From Natronosalvus amylolyticus (GTDB lineage: Archaea > Halobacteriota > Halobacteria > Halobacteriales > Natrialbaceae), in the NCBI RefSeq assembly GCF_024298845.1, contig NZ_CP101160.1, forward strand, positions 62,001 through 126,000: a stretch of DNA of 64,000 bases. The letters are read 5' to 3'. The translations under genes were made by a program, and so were the position numbers. Every line of letters starts with the position of its first letter. Within the stretch, counting starts at the first letter, position 1. Shown in pieces: positions 43,201 through 51,086 of the stretch. The notes under the pieces were generated by a model. The model was not told the DNA's origin. It saw only the letters and a list, made by a program, of their open reading frames with translations, and did not search any database.

Positions 43201-44699
43201 GCGCTAAGCCCCCTTCCTCAGGGAACGAGCCGAAGGCGAGTGAGCAGGGAGGGGATACAGTGCCCGCCCGACTCACAACCACTCTAATCAGAGCAGTTAA
43301 CTAACTATAATCCAAAGACGAAAGCAAGTCACATGGTGTACAGTCCAAAATACCGACTCTTCCCGACGAGCGAACAGCGGGAGAGACTCGACTGGACTCG
43401 TAACACCGTGCGACAAGTGTACAACCACGCACTCCACGAATTCAACAAGCTACCAGAAGACGACGGCACGCTTCGACAGCGCGTCTGGCAAGTCCGAGAC
43501 GACCTCCCCAGACTCAAACAACAGTGGAGCGACCTGAAACAAGTCTACTCCACCGTGTTACAGAAAGCCGTCGAACGCATCCGAACCAACATCAACAACC
43601 TCGGCAAACTGAAAGCCAAGGGATACAGCGTTGGCTCGTTGAACTGGAAGAAACCGCGTGAGTACCGGAGTTTCACGTATCGGCAATCGGGCTTCGAACT
43701 CGACACGAAGAGTGGCCCGAGAGACCGAGCAATTCTGCGACTCAAAAAGGTTCGCGGTGAAACCCTCGAAATTCCAATCCGACTCCACCGAAACCTGCCA
43801 GAGCACGACGCTATCAAAGAGGTCACGGTGAAGAAAGAGCCGACAGGAGCGTGGTATGCCTCGTTCTGCATCAGCACCGATGAACCAGAGAAACCAGACC
43901 CAGAAGCCATCGATGCAGAGGACACGGTTGGTCTCGACCTCGGTGTGCTCAACTTCGTTCACGATTCTGACGGGCTTTCCATTGGGCGACTCGACTTATC
44001 AGATGAGCGAGAGCGACTCGAACGCGAGCAACGCTCGCTCTCTCGCAAGCAATATGAGTCGAACAACTGGGAGAAACAACGCCGTCGAGTGGCCGAGGTT
44101 CACGCTCGGATGTCGAACAAAAAGCGCGATTACAAGCACAAGCTCGCGCACTTCTACGCGACAGCGTACGACGCTGTGTTCGTTGAGAACCTCGACGTGC
44201 AGTCGATGCTCGAATCCGAGGGGAACGCTCGGAACAAATCCGAGGTCGGATGGAGCGATTTCCGTTCGATTCTTGAACACCACTGTGACAAGCACGGCAC
44301 ACACTACGTGGAAGTGACTGCTCGCGGCACGACTAAAGAGTGTGCGTGTTGTGGGGTAGAGACTGCGAAGCCGCTGTGGGTTCGCGAACACTCGTGCCCA
44401 TCGTGTGGGTTCGAGTTGGATAGAGATTGGAACGCCGCATTGAACGTGAAATCGCGTGGTCTGGAGAAACTAGGAGTGGTTCACTCCAAAGGTACGCCTG
44501 TGAAGACTGCGACTGTCCTCAGAACCGTCGGTTCTGATGGGCCACACGAGAACGGAGTTCTCGTGGACGCTGTGGACGCTCGTTCTGTGTCTGCAAGTCG
44601 TGTCGTTGAAACAGGAAGCTCCTGCCTCAAGGAAGCCGTGAAAGCGGCTGAGTAGGCAGGAGTAGTTCACCTCACGATACACACCCGTTTAGTGCCACT
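43201..44699 (+). mobile_element. IS1341-type (IS200/IS605 group, tnpB-only) element inside a toxin gene
   Basis: About 1.5 kb with tnpB but no tnpA. The left end has an imperfect hairpin (CCCCCTTCCTC ... GGGAGGGG, 43209-43254). The right end overlaps the tnpB 3' end: stem CTCCTGCCT/AGGCAGGAG (44619-44627 and 44654-44662) with an inner AGCCG/CGGCT stem, the expected shape of an omega-RNA scaffold. No target duplication is seen, as normal for the group. The exact ends are inferred from where the toxin reading frame resumes, so they carry a few bases of uncertainty. Confidence 0.8.
43333..44655 (+). CDS. tnpB: RNA-guided endonuclease TnpB
   Basis: A 440-residue TnpB. The three RuvC acidic residues are present: D202 in VGLDLGVLNF, E285 in VFVENLDVQ, and D363 or D365 in ELDRDWNAAL. 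The four-cysteine zinc finger reads CACCG and CPSCG (about residues 338-359). Together these indicate an intact nuclease. TnpB cuts DNA matching a guide at the 3' end of its omega-RNA, helping retain the element after transposition. Mobility itself needs a TnpA from elsewhere. The last 60 residues overlap the omega-RNA region. Confidence 0.92.
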   Translation: MVYSPKYRLFPTSEQRERLDWTRNTVRQVYNHALHEFNKLPEDDGTLRQRVWQVRDDLPRLKQQWSDLKQVYSTVLQKAVERIRTNINNLGKLKAKGYSVGSLNWKKPREYRSFTYRQSGFELDTKSGPRDRAILRLKKVRGETLEIPIRLHRNLPEHDAIKEVTVKKEPTGAWYASFCISTDEPEKPDPEAIDAEDTVGLDLGVLNFVHDSDGLSIGRLDLSDERERLEREQRSLSRKQYESNNWEKQRRRVAEVHARMSNKKRDYKHKLAHFYATAYDAVFVENLDVQSMLESEGNARNKSEVGWSDFRSILEHHCDKHGTHYVEVTARGTTKECACCGVETAKPLWVREHSCPSCGFELDRDWNAALNVKSRGLEKLGVVHSKGTPVKTATVLRTVGSDGPHENGVLVDAVDARSVSASRVVETGSSCLKEAVKAAE

Positions 44700-44930
44700 G
44701 ATTGTACCGTGATGTGTATCGGGACAAGTGCCGGAAAGTACCAACAAACGACCCCTGAACTCAAAGACGAACATCTCACCGGCATCTCATTCAACGATAC
44801 ATCGTACCTGATGCCGTGGGCACTCTACACGATCGCGCCGGGCTCAATCATGAACGGAAAAACAAAGGGCGAACTGACGGAAGATGGACGAAGGCTGGTA
44901 AAAAAGTCACTCATCTCTCTCATCCCGTAA
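44700..44930 (+). pseudogene. PemK/MazF-type toxin, 3' part
   Basis: In frame with the 5' part if 43201-44699 is removed, it reads DCTVMCIGTSAGKYQQTTPE, then LTGISFNDTSYLMPWALYTI and ends VKKSLISLIP. The TVMCIGTSA strand and the LMPWALYTI helix fit a PemK/MazF fold. Joined to the 5' part it gives a protein of about 107 residues, normal for the family. The break is clean, with no extra frameshift, so the insertion is probably recent. Confidence 0.75.
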
Positions 44931-45196
44931 CCGATAGTCAGTGGGAACCAGCACAGTCTAGTTAACCCAACTCGAGACGTGGAGAGGTCGTAGTGAGACG
45001 AATTATGCACTGAGTGATACGTGTACCACCTGTATTGATCGTTTTCAAAGTCCGTGCAAAGCTTCATGTGGTGCGCTCGGTACGGTCTGTTATAATTTTG
45101 TCAGTGGTATTCCATACCGGTTCGGAGACCACTGAAAGCGATTTCAGTAGACCGTATGAGATTCGGCACTGTCCGTACTCGGAGTCTGTACTCGTG

Positions 45197-45255
45197 GTTT
45201 GGGAGGGTTCTATAGGCGGTGCAGGACGAGAACCTCGACCCTTGAGGTCGAGGTT
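45197..45255 (+). repeat. P2-like end and a 10-bp hairpin
   Basis: GTTTGGGAGGGTTCTATAG (45197-45215) differs by one base from the right arm of P2 at 27376. Then AACCTCGACC-CTTGA-GGTCGAGGTT (45231-45255) is a perfect 10-bp stem with a 5-nt loop, of the type found at IS200/IS605 right ends. The left arm of P2 is not found here. Confidence 0.45.
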
Positions 45256-45264
45256 GTTGACACG

Positions 45265-45340
45265 AGCCATTGTGCGATTTACACACCTATCACGACGCCG
45301 TCTTGTAATAGTGTGAAAAATGACTTTCAATGGCTACTAT
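45265..45340 (+). mobile_element. palindromic element P1, copy 2 (degraded left arm)
   Basis: Reads AGCCATTGTGCGATTTACAC then ACCTATCACGACG and ends TTTCAATGGCTACTAT. The interior GATTTACACACCTATC is identical to copy 1. The outer left CTATAGT is lost and the arms carry several substitutions. Confidence 0.5.
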
Positions 45341-45348
45341 GGGGACCG

Positions 45349-45774
45349 TCACTCGAGTGATGGGACGTACACGTCGATATCGCCGAACCGAATGACGTGG
45401 TCGGTGACGCTCCCGATAGCGAGTTTGTGGACGCCACCTCGGCCTCGAGTCCCCATCACGATCAAGTCGGCGTCGATTTCGTTTGCGTACTCGAGCAGTT
45501 CGGTTTCTGGTGGCCCGGTCCGGACCGCAGTCGTGACGGGCAGATCACCGGCCCGGTCGGCCACTCGAGAAACGAAGGTTTCGGCCTGTCTGTGCATGGC
45601 GTGTTCGGCACTGTCGGCATCGCCGGGCAATCGGACGTGCCCGAGGAGGCCGGTTTCGGCGACACAGAGGACGTGGACCTCCGCGTCGTGTATCTGCGCT
45701 AACTCGAGGCCAGCGTCGGCGGCCGATTCGGCATCCTCGCTGCCGTCAGTTGGAAGTAAAATCGTCTCGAACAT
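45349..45774 (-). CDS. universal stress protein (UspA family)
   Basis: A 141-residue UspA domain: MFETILLPTDGSEDAESAAD, a cysteine in VHVLCVAE, and the ATP-loop GTRGRGGVHKLAIGSVTDHV, then DIDVYVPSLE. The loop is complete. It converges on the repeat debris left by the TnpB region and is divergent from nothing close. The usual TATA is not clear upstream. Confidence 0.92.
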   Translation of the reverse strand: MFETILLPTDGSEDAESAADAGLELAQIHDAEVHVLCVAETGLLGHVRLPGDADSAEHAMHRQAETFVSRVADRAGDLPVTTAVRTGPPETELLEYANEIDADLIVMGTRGRGGVHKLAIGSVTDHVIRFGDIDVYVPSLE

Positions 45775-46013
45775 ACGTTCATATCATCGGGCTGGGTGAT
45801 ACGCTTTTGGACAGTCAGTGTGCAACTCTCAGCCCGGAGATGTACCGTCCAGTGCTGTCCGCAGAAAGAATCGTCCACTACTCTCCCGCCGAGTGCCGAC
45901 TCGGGGTGAGAGCCGGCACGTGACATCAACACTCTCGTTTAGAGTTCTCTCAAACGTCGAGAAGGGAACCGAAGCCATCGGGTTGGCTCACCCGTTCAGG
46001 CGCGGGGAACCAC

Positions 46014-46466
46014 TCAGCCTTCGGTTTCGATTTCTTTCCGGCCGGTTAGCCTATCGGGAACCAGCCGGAAATCACGGAATGTGATTTCGTCACGAGGTCG
46101 TTCGAACACTTCGACTTCGGGGATTTCGACGCCCCACATGGCCTGAACTGCCATCGACTCGTAGGGAGCCTCGTCGATTTCCTCGAGCGTACCGCTTGCG
46201 ACGACGCTTCGCCATCCTTCCTCGGGGTGGGTGTACACGACGAAGGTCACTGGATTGGTGAGCAATTCCGCTTTGGTACTGTCGTCCTGTGGGAAGGCGA
46301 GGTGGAAGTAGAAACTGTCATCTTCGGGGTAAAATCCGTAGGAAACCGGGATCGAAAACGGTGGCTTCCCTGCATCCGTCGCGAACGAGAGGACGCCGAC
46401 GCCCCCCGTCCCCAGGACCGAGTCGATCTCGTCTCGAGGGAGTTGCACCCAGCGGAGTGACTGCAT
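46014..46466 (-). CDS. pyridoxamine 5'-phosphate oxidase family protein
   Basis: A 150-residue split-barrel flavin-type protein: RDEIDSVLGTGGVGVLSFAT, then PPFSIPVSYGFYPEDDSFYF, TFVVYTHPEEGWRSVVASGT. It is the same type as the gene at 14560-15021, about 35-40% alike by eye, so the two are probably paralogues. Substrate unknown. It stands next to the sulfur-relay cluster but 185 bp away, with no shared transcript expected. Confidence 0.85.
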   Translation of the reverse strand: MQSLRWVQLPRDEIDSVLGTGGVGVLSFATDAGKPPFSIPVSYGFYPEDDSFYFHLAFPQDDSTKAELLTNPVTFVVYTHPEEGWRSVVASGTLEEIDEAPYESMAVQAMWGVEIPEVEVFERPRDEITFRDFRLVPDRLTGRKEIETEG

Positions 46467-46651
46467 GGGTATGTCGACGACCTGGAGATAAAAATACGGC
46501 TTTCACCGTTCGGTGTACAGTATACTAAACGAGAACGTCAGCATGGACTGGTTTTGTGTCAGTAGCGACTGGTGTGGGTGTATTCCGGGGGTGTGATGTG
46601 TGTCGAATCACTCGTGTGAACCCGTTATCGCTCGAGGCACACGATTCGCGT

Positions 46652-47227
46652 CTAGACGAGCAATTGGACGTCGGATTCGGCCATGTGCTGAATCGCGGTT
46701 GCCGCGCCGACACCGGTCGTCACGCCGTCGTAGAAGTCGCCTTCGTCGTAGCCCATCAGTTCGATGGTCATCTGGCAGGCCTGCAAGTCGACGCCCTGGT
46801 CGAGCGAGAGGTCGATCAGTTCCTCGATGGTTGCTGTCCCGTTCTCGTCGATTTTCTTCTCCATCATCTTCGTCGCCATCGCGTCCATTCCGGGGAGCGC
46901 GGCGAGCGCGTTCGGCATCGGCATGTTCGGGTTGCCAACGGCACTCAGTTTGAGGTCCTGGGATTTCTCCTCGTGGAGAATATCGAGGCCCCAGAACGTG
47001 TGGAAGACGACGACCTCCCAGCCGAAGGCCGCGGCCGTGCTCGCGAGGATTAACGGCGGGTACGCCATGTCGAAGCTCCCCTGCGTAGCGACGATGGTCA
47101 TCTTCTTCTGGTCGGTTTCCATCGCTGCGACGGTATCCTCGAGTTCGTTCACGCGGTCGCGTAGCGCTGCTAACTCGGCAGCGTCGAACTCTCCGTCACC
47201 TGGCTGTGGGGCGTTATCGGCACTCAT
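46652..47227 (-). CDS. DsrE/DsrF/DrsH-like family protein
   Basis: A 191-residue protein. A coiled-coil N-terminus (AALRDRVNELEDTVAAMETD, about 20-40) precedes the DsrE-like domain: KKMTIVATQGSFDMAYPPLI and LDILHEEKSQDLKLSAVGN. The single cysteine in DLQACQMTIELMGY near residue 150 is the likely sulfur carrier. This is the membrane-free peroxiredoxin-like DsrE group (DsrE2) that passes sulfane sulfur to or from TusA. It starts 1 bp after the TusA stop. Confidence 0.88.
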   Translation of the reverse strand: MSADNAPQPGDGEFDAAELAALRDRVNELEDTVAAMETDQKKMTIVATQGSFDMAYPPLILASTAAAFGWEVVVFHTFWGLDILHEEKSQDLKLSAVGNPNMPMPNALAALPGMDAMATKMMEKKIDENGTATIEELIDLSLDQGVDLQACQMTIELMGYDEGDFYDGVTTGVGAATAIQHMAESDVQLLV

Positions 47228-47228
47228 T

Positions 47229-47474
47229 TTATGCAGTCTTTTTCACGTAGTGGGTGTACAGTTCGTCGCCTTCGACCTGGTCGAGGAGTTCGACGCCGTC
47301 GGTTCCTTCTGCCCAGCCCTGAATGTCGCTCATCGAGCCGGAGTCGGTCGAAACCACTTCAAGCACGCCGCCAGCCTCGACATCGTCAATCGCCTGTTTC
47401 GTTTTGACGATGGGCATTGGGCATGACAGTCCTTTCACGTCGAGCGTCTCGGTCACGTTGTATTCTGAACTCAT
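47229..47474 (-). CDS. TusA-like sulfurtransferase
   Basis: An 81-residue protein with the TusA signature KGLSCPMPIVKTKQAI; the cysteine of CPMP carries persulfide sulfur. The rest (GGVLEVVSTDSGSMSDIQGW) is the usual fold. The start MSSEYNV is chosen over an upstream in-frame ATG at 47561 because the extension would overlap a palindromic motif and a TATA (TTTTATGT near 47522-47529). It is upstream of and in one transcript with the DsrE-like gene. Confidence 0.9.
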   Translation of the reverse strand: MSSEYNVTETLDVKGLSCPMPIVKTKQAIDDVEAGGVLEVVSTDSGSMSDIQGWAEGTDGVELLDQVEGDELYTHYVKKTA

Positions 47475-47490
47475 TGGTATCAGTTGGTCC

Positions 47491-47513
47491 GTATTGGACT
47501 TGGAACACAATAC
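47491..47513 (-). promoter_or_regulatory. 6-bp palindrome GTATTG/CAATAC before TusA
   Basis: GTATTG at 47491-47496 and CAATAC at 47508-47513 form an inverted repeat with an 11-bp spacer, 17 bp before the TusA ATG. The gene strand shows GTATTGTGT at its outer end. It overlaps the expected transcription start, a repressor-like position. Confidence 0.5.
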
Positions 47514-47636
47514 CGACCCTGGACATAAAAGTATATCGATTATTGCACCAGACTCGAACAACAGCGAGTGAATATTTCGCTCTACTGGCGCCCACAGGCG
47601 TAAAGAAATATACTCTGGGAAAATCTACCGGGAGTA

Positions 47637-47645
47637 GTATTGTGC
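47637..47645 (+). promoter_or_regulatory. GTATTGTGC motif before the rhodanese-MBL gene
   Basis: GTATTGTGC, 59 bp before ATG 47705, upstream of a TATA (TTTATGTA, about 47670). An AGTAGT ... ACTACT pair flanks it (47634 and 47655). The same nine bases occur before VKOR at 21816. Confidence 0.5.
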
Positions 47646-47704
47646 TTTAGGGGAACTACTATGCAAATGTTTATGTATCCGGGGCCAATACTGGTTGATG
47701 TACA

Positions 47705-48898
47705 ATGGACGAGATGGATTTCCCAACTCCTGATGTGCCGATCGAATCAATCACCCCTGCAGACCTGAAAGCGGACATCGACGCCGGCAACGCGGTCACC
47801 CTGCTCGATGCGCGGATGGGAAGTGATTACGAGGAATGGAAGATCGAGGGCGACAGCGTCGAATCGATCAACGTTCCGTACTTCCACTTCCTCGACGATG
47901 AACTCGACGATGACATCATCGAGCCGATCCCGGACGACCGCGAAGTGACGGTCCTCTGTGCGAAGGGAGGTGCAAGCGAGTACGTCGCCGGTCGACTCAA
48001 AGAGCGTGGCTACGACGTCAACCACCTCGAGGAGGGCATGAACGGTTGGGCGCGAATCTACGAAGCTGTCGAGGTCGAACGCTACGACGGCGCGGGCACG
48101 CTTATTCAGTACCAGCGGCCCTCCTCGGGCTGCCTCGGCTACTTCGTCTACGACGGTGACGAAGCTGCCGTCATCGATCCGCTCCGTGCCTTCACGGACC
48201 GGTACCTCGAGGACGCCAACGACCTCGGTGTCGAACTGCAGTACGCCATCGACACGCACATCCACGCCGATCACATCTCGGGCGTTCGCGCGCTCGCTGA
48301 GGAAGGTGTGGAGGGCGTGATTCCTGACGCCGCCGTCGACCGTGGTGTCACTTACGCCGACGAGATGTCGCTGGCGGCAGACGGAGACGAGTTCGCGGTC
48401 GGTGACGCAACCATCGAGACGGTCTACACCCCAGGGCACACCTCCGGGATGACCTCGTACCTGATCGACGACTCGCTGCTCGCGACCGGTGACGGGCTGT
48501 TCATCGAGAGCGTTGCCCGACCGGACCTCGAAGAAGGCGACGACGGCGCACCCGAGGCCGCGAGCCAGCTCTACGAATCGCTCCAGGAGCGAGTGCTGAC
48601 GTTGCCCGAAGAGACCCTCATCGGCGGCGCACACTTCAGCGACTCGGCCGTGCCGGCCGACGACGGCACCTACACGGCCACGATTGGTGAGCTCCGCTCG
48701 AACATGGCTGCACTCACGATGGAAGAAGACGACTTCGTCGAATTGATCCTCTCGGATATGCCACCACGTCCGGCCAACTACGTGGACATCATCGAGACCA
48801 ACCTCGGCCAGCAGGAGGCCGACGACGACGAAGCATTCGAACTCGAGCTCGGCCCGAACAACTGTGCCGCAAGTCAGGGCTCGTTGGCTGATGACTAA
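47705..48898 (+). CDS. rhodanese / MBL-fold hydrolase fusion (persulfide-dioxygenase-like)
   Basis: A 397-residue protein. Residues about 15-115 are a rhodanese domain (VTLLDARMGSDYEEW; active cysteine in VLCAKGGAS). Residues about 125-370 are a metallo-beta-lactamase domain (THIHADHISGVRAL, TPGHTSGMTS, GGAHFSDSA). The order rhodanese-then-MBL is the reverse of the bacterial Blh/CstB order. CstB-type enzymes oxidise persulfide to sulfite and thiosulfate. A C-terminal tail with NNCAASQGS adds another cysteine. It is divergent from TusA/DsrE and upstream of the YeeE/YedE halves. Confidence 0.9.
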   Translation: MDEMDFPTPDVPIESITPADLKADIDAGNAVTLLDARMGSDYEEWKIEGDSVESINVPYFHFLDDELDDDIIEPIPDDREVTVLCAKGGASEYVAGRLKERGYDVNHLEEGMNGWARIYEAVEVERYDGAGTLIQYQRPSSGCLGYFVYDGDEAAVIDPLRAFTDRYLEDANDLGVELQYAIDTHIHADHISGVRALAEEGVEGVIPDAAVDRGVTYADEMSLAADGDEFAVGDATIETVYTPGHTSGMTSYLIDDSLLATGDGLFIESVARPDLEEGDDGAPEAASQLYESLQERVLTLPEETLIGGAHFSDSAVPADDGTYTATIGELRSNMAALTMEEDDFVELILSDMPPRPANYVDIIETNLGQQEADDDEAFELELGPNNCAASQGSLADD

Positions 48899-48909
48899 CC
48901 AACGTAACC

Positions 48910-49467
48910 GTGATTACTGAATCAACGATTCCGCTACTGACTGCCGAGCTGTTCCCGAACGGCATCTCCAGATATGCTGTCGGTGGACTGCTGGTCGGTC
49001 TCGGGGCCGTCGTCATCTACGTCGGGACGGGCATCGCCGCCGGGGCAAGCACGTTCCTCGAGTCCACGCTCTCGTACGTCTCCGATCAGTCCCGATTTCA
49101 GCGCTATCGCTCATCTCGTGACTGGCGGATCGTCTTCACTCTCGGCATCATCATGGGGGCGATGGTCTACGCACTCACCTTCCAGTCGGGTGTGCTGTCG
49201 AGTTCGCTCTACCAGCCTGGATCGACTGGCGAAGTGTTCGAACTCGGTGGGTTCACCTTCTGGCTCACCGACGTCCAGCCTTGGCGGCTGTTCCTGGGCG
49301 GGATCCTCGTCGGGATCGGCACGCGAATCGGGAAGGGCTGTACCTCTGGACACGGCGTGTGTGGCGTTGGCTCGGCCTCAAAGACATCGATCGTCGGCGT
49401 GATGACGTTCCTCGCCGTCGCGATCGGTACGGCTCAGATCGTCGTGGCGCTGGGGGTGTCACCATGA
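48910..49467 (+). CDS. YeeE/YedE (TsuA-like) half permease, N-terminal type
   Basis: A 185-residue membrane protein with GTG start (MITESTIPLL). Helices occur at about 22-45, 72-92, 115-140 and 155-180. The conserved cysteine motif GKGCTSGHGVCG (about 145-156) is the sulfur-relay site of thiosulfate transporter TsuA. In bacteria TsuA is one chain; here it is split with the next gene. The gap to the rhodanese-MBL gene is 11 bp and the overlap with the next gene 4 nt. Confidence 0.88.
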   Translation: MITESTIPLLTAELFPNGISRYAVGGLLVGLGAVVIYVGTGIAAGASTFLESTLSYVSDQSRFQRYRSSRDWRIVFTLGIIMGAMVYALTFQSGVLSSSLYQPGSTGEVFELGGFTFWLTDVQPWRLFLGGILVGIGTRIGKGCTSGHGVCGVGSASKTSIVGVMTFLAVAIGTAQIVVALGVSP

Positions 49468-49931
49468 GCGGCGAGCCAGGGGGACGCCATCCCGCGTTCA
49501 TGCCGCTTATCTTCGTGGGCGGCCTGATCTTCGGGTTCGGCCTCGGTTTCAGCCACATGGCCAGACCCGAGGTCGTCCTCGAGTTCCTGCAGTTCACGGA
49601 CTTCGGCCTGCTGTTCGTCATGTTCGGGGCTGCCATCGTCACGGGACTGGCGTTCGCCATCGTCCCGCGCCTTCGAGGCCGGGCGCCCCTCACTGGCGAC
49701 ACGTACGGTCGTCGACTCAAGTCATTCGACAAGAACGTCCTGATCGGTGGCTCGATCTTCGGGGTTGGGTGGGGCCTCTCGGGTATCTGCCCTGGGGCCG
49801 CCTACGCCAGTCTCGGTATCGGTAACCTGACCATCCTCTGGGCGCTCGCGGGGATGTTCGTTGGCGCGTATCTGCAGGGGGTCTGGCGAAGTCAACAGGC
49901 CAGTGCGGCATCTATGGCAAACGCCGATTGA
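49464..49931 (+). CDS. YeeE/YedE (TsuA-like) half permease, C-terminal type
   Basis: A 155-residue membrane protein: FMPLIFVGGLIFGFGLGFSH, then LSGICPGAAYASLGIG, whose cysteine matches the second TsuA site. With the preceding gene it would form a pseudosymmetric thiosulfate permease. An in-frame ORF runs further upstream (to 49281) but the ATG at 49464, in the overlap ATGA, gives the family N-terminus. The C-terminus (SQQASAASMANAD) is short and soluble. Confidence 0.88.
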   Translation: MSGEPGGRHPAFMPLIFVGGLIFGFGLGFSHMARPEVVLEFLQFTDFGLLFVMFGAAIVTGLAFAIVPRLRGRAPLTGDTYGRRLKSFDKNVLIGGSIFGVGWGLSGICPGAAYASLGIGNLTILWALAGMFVGAYLQGVWRSQQASAASMANAD

Positions 49932-50094
49932 ACGACGATTTTCCCAGTAGCCATCCTGATTTCCCCAGTGAAGCTCCCCTCGAGCGAACGGTTTCGAGCA
50001 TTTTTCGTCCGAACGAGTAGCGACTCTTGTGATCTCCGCGGGGGACCGACGCTCGTGGGGGAACACTTTGTATGTTCCTCGAGAATACTCGCGT

Positions 50095-50643
50095 ATGTCC
50101 AGTCGCGACACAGGCACGTTGACGATACTTGTCCCACACGACGGATCGGATCCGGCGCAGGCGGCATTCGAGTACGCCATCGAGACGTTCCCCGGAGCCG
50201 ACCTCGTCCTTTTTCACGCTATCGACCCGTTTGACTTGCCACACGCCACCGACGAACGAACGCCGCTAACAGATAGGTGGCTCGAGGTCCAGCACGCTCG
50301 CGCAGCCGATCTTTTCGAGGCGGCGATTGCGGATTTACCTGTGGACGTCGTCCGGAAATCGGACCCTGAGCTCGGTGATGATGAATCGAGCAACGAGGGG
50401 AGTGAAGAATCGACAACCGGTACGTCGGCGAACCGACAATATACACTCGAGTCGCACTCGGTAGCGACGGCGACGTCGGTAGGCTCACCTGCACAGTCGA
50501 TTGTCGCCTACGTCGACGACAACGATATCGACCAGGTGGTACTCGGGAGTCGTGGTCGAGGCGGAGTACCAGCCCCACAAATTGGGAGCACGGCAGAAAT
50601 AGTCGTCAAACGGGTTGAGGTACCAGTCACAATTGTTCGATAA
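50095..50643 (+). CDS. universal stress protein with an acidic insertion
   Basis: A 182-residue UspA protein starting MSSRDTGTLTILVPHDGSDP. An acidic, Ser/Glu-rich insertion (about residues 92-118: GDDESSNEGSEESTTGTSAN) splits the domain between the usual helix and strand. The ATP-loop region reads GSRGRGGVPAPQIGSTAEIV, complete, and then VEVPVTIVR. The insertion is unique among the six Usp genes here. It follows the thiosulfate permease but in a separate unit. Confidence 0.88.
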   Translation: MSSRDTGTLTILVPHDGSDPAQAAFEYAIETFPGADLVLFHAIDPFDLPHATDERTPLTDRWLEVQHARAADLFEAAIADLPVDVVRKSDPELGDDESSNEGSEESTTGTSANRQYTLESHSVATATSVGSPAQSIVAYVDDNDIDQVVLGSRGRGGVPAPQIGSTAEIVVKRVEVPVTIVR

Positions 50644-51023
50644 GACTACCGTACTCAGTTTTGGACTGAGCCAGCCGGAAAGGTAGTGATCTCTGCTCGG
50701 CGGAGGAATAATTTTCAATCTTCCAAAATCTTTGAAACTCGCCACGCTGCTGTCTCCCTCAACATATTATGGCAAAACATCACCAGTAATGGGGTGTATC
50801 GGTTATTTTCACCCTCATTTCTATTGGATTCAGGTCGGTGTTGATCTGCAGGACTCTGTCTTCCAAATCGGACGGGATGTTCACAAATTTGATATAGCGT
50901 TATTTAGTTTATGGCGGTCTTCGTACCAGTTCTCTGTATTTTACTTATTCCCGTTGTCTCAACTGCGACAAACCAATAAGCAGTAGTTTTATTAGAATGT
51001 CACGTATGCTGTAATACGTGAAA
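50644..51023. other. 380-bp AT-rich non-coding stretch
   Basis: AT-rich from 50740 on, with an 84-codon frame (50732-50986) rich in Tyr/Phe/Ser, not halophilic; I do not call it a gene. A TATA-like TTTTATTA near 50987 could start the leader ORF and recombinase transcript. Confidence 0.35.
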
Positions 51024-51086
51024 ATGCGAGATAAGGAATACACCAGAACAGAAGATTTCGGGTTACTCGAGGTGGTAGAACGGTGA
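51024..51086 (+). CDS. 20-residue leader ORF before the recombinase
   Basis: MRDKEYTRTEDFGLLEVVER, with its stop overlapping the GTG start of the recombinase by 4 nt (GTGA). A TATA-like TTTTATTA lies about 30 nt upstream. The overlap suggests that ribosomes finishing this ORF restart on the recombinase, so it may be a translation control. Evidence is position only. Confidence 0.35.
   Translation: MRDKEYTRTEDFGLLEVVER

Larger units (their letters stand above)
44931..45348. other. 418-bp non-coding stretch filled with repeat debris
   Basis: It carries a P2-like right end (45197-45215), a perfect 10-bp hairpin (45231-45255) and P1 copy 2 (45265-45340), which abuts the stop of the UspA gene at 45349. 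The stretch 44940-45190 has no recognised element. Confidence 0.45.

Noticed and set aside
50732-50986. 84-codon plus-strand frame before the recombinase
   Set aside because: Tyr/Phe/Ser-rich, not acidic, no family and no suitable TATA.
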